DNA from: a virus
Direction: 5' to 3' (one strand)
IMG/VR virus record: IMGVR_UViG_3300015245_000003
Location: 1-64,000 of that record
DNA length: 64,000 bases
Below the pieces are notes generated by a model. That model had not been told where the DNA came from. It did not search any database and saw only the letters and a list, made by a program, of their open reading frames with translations. Position 1 is the stretch's first letter, and every line of letters begins with the position of its first letter. This document shows positions 55,848-62,198 of this stretch, one piece after another. A program made the translations under genes and the position numbers.

Positions 55848-56761
55848 CGCGCCACCGGCTTCGGCAGTCCAGAGGTGAGCGACCTTGGCGCTAGGCCAGC
55901 GCGGCGCTCGGCGCGCTTCTTCTCCGCCAACTTCAAAAAGTTGCTGATGTCCGCCACGATGGTCTGATTGCCGCTGAGCGACCGACAACCTGGGCCGAAC
56001 ACACCATCGAGCCCCGTGACGAAGAAACGCTGCTCCTGACCAGGGCCAGTGACCTGCTTCTCCATGAAGATTACGTCGTCGAAGAGCGTGCCTGCCTCGG
56101 CGCGGAAGGCGCCATAGAGCATCGGCACGATTCCAGGGCCAGCCTTGGCGGTCTTCTTGACCGCCTTGCCGTTTTCGTCCTTCGCATCGTCTTCGTCGCT
56201 AGAGCCCCCCGCATCGAGGTAGTGCGAGATGACCACGACGTGGCACTTCAAGTTCAAGAGGCGCTTGACGTTTGCGCGCATCGTCTTCCGGTAAAGAGGC
56301 GAGGCCTTGCGGCCATCCTCCTTGCCGTTGCTGGTGAGCGTTGCCTTGAAGGCTTCAGCTTCGACGATGGGCGAGAAGCCGCTCATCGTGTCCCAGACGA
56401 CTGTCTGGACTTCCTTGTTCTTGACTAGTTGCCTCGCAAGCTCCAGGGCTTGGTTCATCTCCTCCGAGGACTTGACGTACGTGTGAAGGAACTCGTTGTT
56501 GAAGTCGAGCGCGGGTTCCAGCGAATTGGGTTGGTCGGTGTTGATGACAAAGACTGGCTGCGGGGAGGTGGCGACCACCGCGGTCGTTTTGCCGATCTTT
56601 TGGAAGCCCAGCAGTAGGATGCGCAGGTAGTTGCTCCCTGCCATCTCACTGGCCTTCATGACCACCAACCGCGCCGGTTGCGCGATGACTGGTTTCGGTT
56701 TCACTGCAACCGCAGGCGATGCGGACGCAGGACGTTGCGGCGTTTCTATCGCCATGAGCAT
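55844..56761 (-). CDS. Sak4-like RecA-fold ATPase (305 aa)
   Basis: A Pro-rich N-terminus (1-35) precedes Walker A GFQKIGKTT (52-60). VVWDTMSGFSP forms the Walker B strand, and a variable charged loop follows. The layout matches the phage Sak4 (AAA_24) single-strand annealing or RecA-like proteins. It likely promotes homologous recombination during replication, with the SSB candidate as partner. ATG 56761 lies behind AAAAAGGAGACAC. Confidence 0.82.
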   Translation of the reverse strand: MLMAIETPQRPASASPAVAVKPKPVIAQPARLVVMKASEMAGSNYLRILLLGFQKIGKTTAVVATSPQPVFVINTDQPNSLEPALDFNNEFLHTYVKSSEEMNQALELARQLVKNKEVQTVVWDTMSGFSPIVEAEAFKATLTSNGKEDGRKASPLYRKTMRANVKRLLNLKCHVVVISHYLDAGGSSDEDDAKDENGKAVKKTAKAGPGIVPMLYGAFRAEAGTLFDDVIFMEKQVTGPGQEQRFFVTGLDGVFGPGCRSLSGNQTIVADISNFLKLAEKKRAERRAGLAPRSLTSGLPKPVAR

Positions 56762-56764
56762 GTG

Positions 56765-56808
56765 TCTCCTTTTTGAACTTCAACTTCAGGGTCGGGCGCT
56801 AGACCGAC
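56765..56808 (-). promoter_or_regulatory. Leader with hairpin and 17-nt shared element
   Basis: In the transcript a GTCGG-TCTAGCGC-CCGAC hairpin (56791-56808) is followed by GAAGTTCAAAAAGGAGA (56765-56781), identical to that of the 10431 gene leader. It should control translation or stability of the Sak4 transcript. Confidence 0.5.
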
Positions 56809-56830
56809 ATCACCGAAGTTGGGAAGGGAG

Positions 56831-56860
56831 ACCCTAGCGCTTGCAACTTGAAGTCGTCAA
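56831..56860 (-). promoter_or_regulatory. Promoter-like sequence of the Sak4 transcript
   Basis: TTGACG (56855-56860), an 18-bp spacer and TAGGGT (56831-56836) on the minus strand. The spacer carries CTTCAAGTTGCAAG, another copy of the recurring word. The same box pair and spacing occur at 59996-60025. Confidence 0.5.
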
Positions 56861-56891
56861 GCGTGTTGGGAACAAAAGCGCCACGAGTGAC

Positions 56892-56923
56892 AAAAAAGAA
56901 GAAGGCCACCTTACCGGCGGCCT
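56892..56923 (-). terminator. Rho-independent terminator (minus strand)
   Basis: The stem AGGCCGCC-GGTAA-GGTGGCCT (8 bp, one mismatch) is followed by TCTTCTTTTTT in the minus-strand transcript. It is the second of two tandem terminators before the Sak4 promoter. Confidence 0.7.
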
Positions 56924-56979
56924 CTTCACCCAAACGCCGAAGCAAGTGGGTTGATGTCGTCAAGCTATCAGCTTGCGCA

Positions 56980-57022
56980 CAAAAAAACAGCGGGGCCCCA
57001 CCTCGCCTGATGGGGCCCCGCC
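56980..57022 (-). terminator. Strong rho-independent terminator (minus strand)
   Basis: An 11-bp perfect stem GCGGGGCCCCA / TGGGGCCCCGC with a 10-nt loop precedes a run of seven T in the minus-strand transcript. It ends the short transcript of 57130-57980 and insulates the Sak4 chain. Confidence 0.88.
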
Positions 57023-57129
57023 TAGCGCGTATCCGTCGCTCTTCGCAACGACCGAGTGATCTGGAGGGTTAGGAGTAACCTGATGGACCTACTCGACAAG
57101 TTGAAGCCTACGAAGCTTCGTGGATGACG
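57023..57129. other. 3' untranslated gap
   Basis: A 107-bp stretch between the terminator and the small zinc gene includes ACAAGTTGAAG and a GAAGCTTC dyad (57111-57118), but no gene is supported. Confidence 0.4.
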
Positions 57130-57306
57130 TCAAGTTCCAGAAACTCCGCGCGGTTGCGGGATGCTCGTGAGCAAGTGGCAGGCGCCGCATTCGATGACAT
57201 CCCCCGGCTTTCCGCGGCACAGCATGGGGATCTTGCAGTGGGCGCAGTCGAGCCACCGCTGACGCCGGTAGGCAGGGCCCATCACCGCGATGGTGAGGCG
57301 ATCCAT
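57130..57306 (-). CDS. Small Cys4 zinc protein (58 aa)
   Basis: WLDCAHCKIPMLC ... ECGACHLL gives two Cys pairs (21-24, 40-43) like a rubredoxin-type or zinc-ribbon knuckle. ATG 57306 has GAAGG upstream. A second frame entering at GTG 57367 overlaps it, but its composition is poor. Function is unknown. Confidence 0.65.
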   Translation of the reverse strand: MDRLTIAVMGPAYRRQRWLDCAHCKIPMLCRGKPGDVIECGACHLLTSIPQPRGVSGT

Positions 57307-57363
57307 GGCCTTCGCCGAAGCGCGCTTCTAGGAAGCGAGACCGCTCGATGGGCAGCCGGAGGG

Positions 57364-57564
57364 TCACTGGGGCCCCCAGACCTCGCGGGCCACCGGCGGG
57401 AGGTAAGTCGTGATGTCGAGCGGCGCTCCACGGCGCGCATCGCGGTGGATGCGCAGCCACTTGCGGCGGCCGTACAAGGTCCATCCGATGGGACGACAGA
57501 CGGCCCCGCGCGCCGCTAGCGAGCGCTTCTGCGCTTCGTCCATGGGCGCCGTGAGGCGGTTCAC
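57364..57564 (-). CDS. Small basic hypothetical protein (66 aa)
   Basis: GTG 57564 overlaps the upstream stop (GTGA). RPIGWTLYGRRKWLRIHRDA is basic, suggesting nucleic-acid contact. Function is unknown. Confidence 0.65.
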   Translation of the reverse strand: MNRLTAPMDEAQKRSLAARGAVCRPIGWTLYGRRKWLRIHRDARRGAPLDITTYLPPVAREVWGPQ

Positions 57565-57980
57565 CGCCGGCCTCCATTGCCCAACCCAGGCATCGGCGGC
57601 AGCTTCGCGTTGGCCGGCGCCAACGTCAGACCGGCGGCCTGGGCGCTCTGCGCGCGGATGGCGTTCTCGGTCTGCTCGATGAGCTGGGCGAGGTACTGCT
57701 GCTCCTCGGTGTTGAGGGCTTCGCCAGCGACCCATATGCCGGGCCGTGGCAGGGTCAGTGAGCGCACCGACATCAACCCGAAGGGGGGTTTGATGGTCGG
57801 CTGCGCGGCGATGCCCTGGGGCGTCTGGACGGGCACCAGGGCGTACTCGTAGACGGGGTTGAGGGTCATGGGGCCATCGCCCGGCGGCAGCGGCATAGGG
57901 GTGGCCAGCTTGCCAAGGTAGGACTTGCCCTCCAGCTGTGTGATGACCCATCCGGCTAGTGGCGATGTTCTCAGATTCAT
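57561..57980 (-). CDS. Hypothetical protein (139 aa)
   Basis: ATG 57980 follows AAAAGGAGAAAACGTCA, a strong ribosome-binding site, so it heads a short transcript. The N-terminal half is beta/Pro-rich; the C-terminal half (EEQQYLAQLIEQTENAIRAQ) is helical. Function is unknown. Confidence 0.75.
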   Translation of the reverse strand: MNLRTSPLAGWVITQLEGKSYLGKLATPMPLPPGDGPMTLNPVYEYALVPVQTPQGIAAQPTIKPPFGLMSVRSLTLPRPGIWVAGEALNTEEQQYLAQLIEQTENAIRAQSAQAAGLTLAPANAKLPPMPGLGNGGRR

Positions 57981-58282
57981 TGACGTTTTCTCCTTTTGTA
58001 GGGCGCGTAGGGAGCTCGTAGGGGCCTTTTTTTCGGAAGTCCCTACGGACTTTCCCTAGTCATCTCGAGATGTTGAAGTCGTTGTAGTGAGTGTAGTGAG
58101 CTTTTTCCGGACCTTAGCGGCTATATACATATGAGGCCTTTTTGTGATCATACGGTCTATAGGTGTATTTTTTGTCACTACACTCACTACAAATAAGATC
58201 TACAGCCAAAAACACGAGAAAAGTCTGTAGTGAGTTCCGAAAAAAAGGTCACTACTTTCTCACTACGCCGCGAAAACCCTCC
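57981..58282. other. Repeat-rich AT-rich region, candidate replication origin
   Basis: Seven copies of TAGTGA lie within 58085-58265: direct pairs at 58085 and 58094, inverted pairs at 58175 and 58184, one at 58228 and an inverted pair at 58249 and 58260. Between the first two pairs lies an AT-rich tract (ATATACATATG). A dyad AAGTCC-CTAC-GGACTT sits at 58037-58052. The region borders the SF3 helicase gene, as initiator-linked iterons often do. Confidence 0.6.
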
Positions 58283-59743
58283 CTACAACTCGCCCGGGTC
58301 CCACCGCTTGAGGGCCGCGCGCTCCGCCTTGGACGACAGGCGCACACCCATCCAGCCGTCCACCGGAGGGCCCGAGATGGGCTTGTCAGCCGGGCCCATC
58401 TTGGTCTCCCGGACGCTCGTGTCCGAGCAATCCTTCTCCCGAAGGCGCCGGTAGAACTTGATGGGGCCCAGGGGGGTGGTGCCGATCTCCTCGCACCACT
58501 GCTCGTAGGACTGGCGAAGCTTGCGCTTGGCGACACGCTCCTCGGCACCGAAGACGGTGCACTGGTGGAAGAACATGCCAAGGAGATCGCTCTCACGGCG
58601 GTACTGCCGCGTCGCTTTCTGCACCGACCCGGGCGGGTCGAGCCGGCGCTTCTGCCACGCCATGCACCCGCGTATCGCCCACGCCAGGATGCCTGGCATC
58701 TCGACTCGCAGCTTCTTGGTCAAGTTCAAGTCGCGCTCACCCTCCGGGATGGTCACCTCCCACGGGATGAGCATGATGCGCCGCCACACCCCGCCGTCGG
58801 TCCCGGTGATGACCGGCTTGTGGTTGCCAGCGAGCCAGAGCTTGTGGGTCGGTTCGAACTCCCAGAAGTCCTCACGCATGCGGTGCGCTGAGATTCGTTC
58901 GCCGCCTGTGAGATCTTTGAGCAACGCCTCGTCGAAGCGTTGGTCCTCGGGGACCTCGCTGCAGGTCACGACACGCTTGCCGAAGAGCGTCGTCAGCTCG
59001 GTCGGGTGACGATCGCCGATCCCCTGAAAAAGAAGCTTTCTCGGTGCTGCGGCGCCATACCCGCCAACCAGCTCCCGTAGGATGTTGAGAAAGGTGCTCT
59101 TGCCGTTCATCCCCTTCGGTCCATGGCAGAAGAAGAGGACATGCTCTCCTACCGATCCGGTGAGGGAGTAGCCCACGCAGCGCTGAAGGAAGTCGACCAT
59201 CTCGACATCGCCGCCCATCGCCTTGAGCAGGAACGCCTCCCAAAGCGGGCAGAGCGCCAGGGGGTCGTATCGAATCGGGATGGTGAGGGTGGCGTAGTCC
59301 TCACGCTTGCTGTTGCGAACCGCGCCGTTGTTCAACTCGACCGTCCCGTTCTTGACTGGGAGGATCATCGCGTTGCCGTCGAGCTTCGTGTGGGCCAGCG
59401 CGACACCAGCGCGGTAGCGAGCCAGCTTGATCATCGCCTCGATGGCCGTTGCGCTCTCGCTCTTTCTGGCGAACACCTTGGCGGCCTTCTTGAAGCCCTC
59501 ATCCTGCGACGCTTTGTCTCCCTCGCGGATCTTCAGCGAGTCGGCCTCGGCGTGCATCTTGCGGGCAGTCAGCTCCGCCATCCGGTAGAGGTACCCTTTG
59601 TCAACTTCCCAACGGTTGCCGTGCCAGGAGATCCAGCTCTCCCACGCGTCGATGTACCGGACGTTCTCCCCGTGCTCCTTGATGAGCCTCTCGCTGTTGC
59701 CCGCGTCGGTCCACGGGTAGTCGCGAATGAGCGAGACAGGCAT
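58283..59743 (-). CDS. D5/SF3 replicative helicase (486 aa)
   Basis: A D5_N-like region (1-190) precedes SF3 Walker A GPKGMNGKST (208-217), then EVPEDQRFDEALLKDLTGGE and a LWLAGNHKP sensor strand. The C-terminal 100 residues (about 385-486) include a small winged-helix-like region. The class unwinds viral DNA at the origin. The primase domain seen in P4-type proteins is missing. ATG 59743 overlaps the upstream stop (TGATG). Confidence 0.9.
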   Translation of the reverse strand: MPVSLIRDYPWTDAGNSERLIKEHGENVRYIDAWESWISWHGNRWEVDKGYLYRMAELTARKMHAEADSLKIREGDKASQDEGFKKAAKVFARKSESATAIEAMIKLARYRAGVALAHTKLDGNAMILPVKNGTVELNNGAVRNSKREDYATLTIPIRYDPLALCPLWEAFLLKAMGGDVEMVDFLQRCVGYSLTGSVGEHVLFFCHGPKGMNGKSTFLNILRELVGGYGAAAPRKLLFQGIGDRHPTELTTLFGKRVVTCSEVPEDQRFDEALLKDLTGGERISAHRMREDFWEFEPTHKLWLAGNHKPVITGTDGGVWRRIMLIPWEVTIPEGERDLNLTKKLRVEMPGILAWAIRGCMAWQKRRLDPPGSVQKATRQYRRESDLLGMFFHQCTVFGAEERVAKRKLRQSYEQWCEEIGTTPLGPIKFYRRLREKDCSDTSVRETKMGPADKPISGPPVDGWMGVRLSSKAERAALKRWDPGEL

Positions 59744-59949
59744 CAGAACTTCCAGGACTTCCGTGGAAGACCGGAGGCTTGGATGAGGGCAAACCACTCG
59801 CAGCCGTCTTCGTGGTGGAAGGTCTCCTCATCGTAGTCCTGCCAGCCTTGGCACTCAGGGCACGCCGATTCGGCGTCGTAGTTTTGCGAGGCACACCCCT
59901 CGTGCGCGACGAGCAATGCGAGCGCGCGCTTACCCAGATCGTCTTCCAT
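59743..59949 (-). CDS. Small zinc-binding protein (68 aa)
   Basis: CPEC (30-33) and FHHEDGCEW (44-52) make a plausible Cys/His zinc site of a type seen in small phage proteins. It begins the minus transcript with the helicase. Function is unknown. Confidence 0.72.
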   Translation of the reverse strand: MEDDLGKRALALLVAHEGCASQNYDAESACPECQGWQDYDEETFHHEDGCEWFALIQASGLPRKSWKF

Positions 59950-60077
59950 CCGACAACCTCCGAAGGCGCCCAGTTGAACTTCGGCGAGCGGCGCCTTGAC
60001 GAGCGGCCAGGATGCCAGCTAGAGCTGAGGGTGTCTAGCGCACTCGCCAAGAGCGCTGACGAAAAAGGAGAACGCAC
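59950..60077. promoter_or_regulatory. Divergent intergenic region (128 bp)
   Basis: It separates the helicase transcript (minus) and the nuclease operon (plus). It holds the plus promoter at 59996-60025 and an AGTTGAACTT word at 59973-59982. Confidence 0.5.
59996..60025 (+). promoter_or_regulatory. Promoter-like sequence of the nuclease operon
   Basis: TTGACG (59996-60001), an 18-bp spacer and TAGAGC (60020-60025) point to the plus-strand operon. The second box differs from TATAAT, but the pair recurs at 56831-56860, so it may be a phage-specific promoter class. Confidence 0.5.
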
Positions 60078-60296
60078 GTGATCTGCGAAGCCTGCAAGCA
60101 GCAAGGACTTCGAAGCACCGTCACCGAAGGCGGCTCGATGTCCACGCTGATGCACTGCCCGTCGTTCTACGACGAAGACGGCAAGCTGCACACCCACGAC
60201 AGCAACGTGACGACGCATCGCTTCCGGTGTTCGAACGGCCACTCGTTCAGCACGCAGTCGCGCGGAAGCTGCTGGTGCGGATGGGGGACCAAGTGA
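60078..60296 (+). CDS. Small zinc protein (72 aa)
   Basis: GTG 60078 follows AAAAAGGAGAACGCAC. CEAC (3-6) and C-x-C near the end (SCWCGWG), with several His, suggest zinc binding. First gene of the operon. Function is unknown. Confidence 0.75.
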   Translation: MICEACKQQGLRSTVTEGGSMSTLMHCPSFYDEDGKLHTHDSNVTTHRFRCSNGHSFSTQSRGSCWCGWGTK

Positions 60297-60622
60297 GCGA
60301 TCTCGTAGACAAGGCCCTCGCCGCTGCTAACAAGGAGTTCGCTGACGACGTCAACGACTTCGGCGATGTGGGCTACTCACTCAAGCTCGCGCAGGAAGCG
60401 CTGCAGAGTATCAAGGACAGCACGTGCAAAAACTGCAAGCACTGGGTCTTCCCAGCTAACTGGGGCTCCATACCGAGCAAGGGCGAATGCACCACAATCG
60501 TCCAGCGCTTCTGGGAGCCAGAGAATGATGCCATCGCGCTTGCTGTTGTGCAACGCGACGGACTTGGAGCTTGCCTTCGAACCGCAGCGGAGTTTGGCTG
60601 CATCCTCTTCGAGGCCAAGTGA
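60293..60622 (+). CDS. Hypothetical Cys-containing protein (109 aa)
   Basis: GTG 60293 overlaps the previous stop (GTGA). CKNCKHW and later Cys with FGC are spaced like a zinc or Fe-S site. Helical N-terminus. Function is unknown. Confidence 0.7.
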   Translation: MSDLVDKALAAANKEFADDVNDFGDVGYSLKLAQEALQSIKDSTCKNCKHWVFPANWGSIPSKGECTTIVQRFWEPENDAIALAVVQRDGLGACLRTAAEFGCILFEAK

Positions 60623-60798
60623 GCGCCCGCGCACGCTACCGTCCGTGGTTTTCCGTTCGACAACTTGAAATCAACGCCGAGCTCTTTTGGGAGATGGTCG
60701 GCTACGAGCTCCACTACTTGCGTAGCCTCGAGATCATGTCGCCGAGGCCTCTTGTCTGGATGCCTGCCGAAACGCAGCCGCCCTGGTACACAAAGTGA
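60619..60798 (+). CDS. Small hypothetical protein (59 aa)
   Basis: GTG 60619 overlaps the previous stop. The frame ends in GTGA overlap with the nuclease start. AELFWEMVGYELHYLRSLEI looks helical. Function is unknown. Confidence 0.65.
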   Translation: MSARARYRPWFSVRQLEINAELFWEMVGYELHYLRSLEIMSPRPLVWMPAETQPPWYTK

Positions 60799-62027
60799 CC
60801 CTCCAAGCCTCCGCCTCCAAGTCCGAGCTACTCATCCAGTGCGCCCGGCCCTTCGAAGACGGCATCACCACCGACGACGAGGCAGGCGAACCGGCCCGGT
60901 ATGGCAGCGCCTTCCACGAGCTGATGGAGCTGCCGACGTGGAAGGTCAACGTGCTGACACCGGTCGTGCTCAAGATGGAGCGCAAGTGGAACATTCCCGG
61001 CGCTGCCTCTGAGCTCGTGGGCCACGTTCGCGCTGCGCGACGTCTCCTCAAGCGTTGGATGCGCGGGGAGAACCAGTTCAACATCAACTTCGCTGCCGGC
61101 AAGGTCGAGAACGAGGTTGCCTTCGCGATCAACCCGCACGAACTGACGGTGAGGCGCATCGAGCTGCCGAGCGTTGAGGACCACGTCTACCAGGATGTCG
61201 ATGCGCTCGTCGAGATCCCAGGGACTGCAGACCGGATCACCAACTTCCCGCTTGTGATGGATTACAAGACGGGGAGAGACCCGTTCGATTTCTTTACCGT
61301 CCCGGAGGATGTGTCGCAGTTGAGGACCCTCGGCGTCGCCGTGTGGCTAGAGACACGCGAGCGCGTCGATGTCTTCGAAGAGGAGGTCATTCTCGCCGTC
61401 CTGCACACCCCTCGCGGCTCGATGCCAGCCATCTACGCCGACGCGGTCTCCGTCAAAGACCTGCGAAAGCACGCCCAGCAGCTCAGCGAGGCACTCGCTC
61501 GACGAGGCGACGGGAGTATGCGCCGTGGCCCCTGCTGCCGCGTGTGCTCCGCGCGCTACGACTGCCCGCTGCAGCTCTCGACGTACATCAAGGGCGCCGG
61601 TGAGGCGCTCGAGATGGCTCGCAGCGCTGGGATCGAGCTCAAAGACCTCGTCGAGTACGGCCGCAACGACTTCGAGTTGGTGCGCGGCGATCCACCGCAG
61701 ATCTTTGACCAGGCAAGCTCCGCGATCGTCACCTCTGACGACGTAGGCAAGTTGCACTACTTCATCGCGCAGTTCGATCGCCTGCAAGGGGCTGCCCAGT
61801 CGCTGATGAAGCAGTGGGTCATCGACAACACCGGCAAGGACGTCGCCGTGCGCCCCGACGGCAAGGTGCTCGTCATCAAGACCAAGGAGCAGGAGAACCT
61901 CTCCAAGGCGTCGATCATCCGCGCACTCGGCAAGCTACGCGGCGAAGCCCTGATTCAAGAGCTCCGAGAGAACGGCGTCATCGAGATGACCGAGCGCACC
62001 GAGCTGCACGCGGTCGACGACAAGTAG
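60795..62027 (+). CDS. PD-(D/E)XK nuclease, RecB/Cas4-like (410 aa)
   Basis: GTG 60795 begins the gene. GSAFHELM (38-44), QDVDALVEI (Asp136) and VMDYKTG (Asp156, Lys158) give the H, D and DxK set of the PDDEXK_1 superfamily. Four Cys (247, 248, 251, 257) late in the domain suggest an Fe-S cluster as in Cas4/AddB. The C-terminal 120 residues form an extra helical region. The enzyme degrades or trims DNA ends and may work with the Sak4-like protein. Confidence 0.87.
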   Translation: MTLQASASKSELLIQCARPFEDGITTDDEAGEPARYGSAFHELMELPTWKVNVLTPVVLKMERKWNIPGAASELVGHVRAARRLLKRWMRGENQFNINFAAGKVENEVAFAINPHELTVRRIELPSVEDHVYQDVDALVEIPGTADRITNFPLVMDYKTGRDPFDFFTVPEDVSQLRTLGVAVWLETRERVDVFEEEVILAVLHTPRGSMPAIYADAVSVKDLRKHAQQLSEALARRGDGSMRRGPCCRVCSARYDCPLQLSTYIKGAGEALEMARSAGIELKDLVEYGRNDFELVRGDPPQIFDQASSAIVTSDDVGKLHYFIAQFDRLQGAAQSLMKQWVIDNTGKDVAVRPDGKVLVIKTKEQENLSKASIIRALGKLRGEALIQELRENGVIEMTERTELHAVDDK

Positions 62028-62028
62028 C

Positions 62029-62175
62029 TTACCGACCAGGGGTCATCATGAGCATGCTGCCCGCGTCCGGGATGCTCGCGCCCCCGCCCAGCGTGAGCTC
62101 GCGCACTGTTCCCAAGCGTGTCAACTTCGGCGGCGAGTACGGTTTGCGCGGTGGTTTGTCTTTGTCTGTTTCCAT
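62029..62175 (-). CDS. Lasso-peptide-like precursor (48 aa)
   Basis: Residues 13-28 (YSPPKLTRLGTVRELT) fit the leader rule of lasso peptides, Y-x2-P-x-L-x3-G-x5-T, exactly. With Thr28 at position -2, the core would start at Gly30, and Asp37 would be position 8, able to form an eight-residue macrolactam ring. The predicted core is GGGASIPDAGSMLMMTPGR. Start ATG 62175 has a strong AAAAGGAGAGG site. No lasso enzymes (protease, cyclase, RRE) are in the window. Confidence 0.7.
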   Translation of the reverse strand: METDKDKPPRKPYSPPKLTRLGTVRELTLGGGASIPDAGSMLMMTPGR

Positions 62176-62198
62176 GTTCCTCTCCTTTTCGAAAGCCT

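Noticed and set aside
57307-57367. Small gene from GTG 57367 in the frame opposite the zinc protein
   Set aside because: GTGA coupling is present, but the frame soon turns Pro/His/Arg-rich and overlaps the better zinc-protein frame. It may be a short leader at most.
58037-58052. Terminator before the helicase-side region
   Set aside because: The dyad AAGTCC-CTAC-GGACTT is not followed by a T-run in either transcript direction; on the minus strand it is followed by an A-run.
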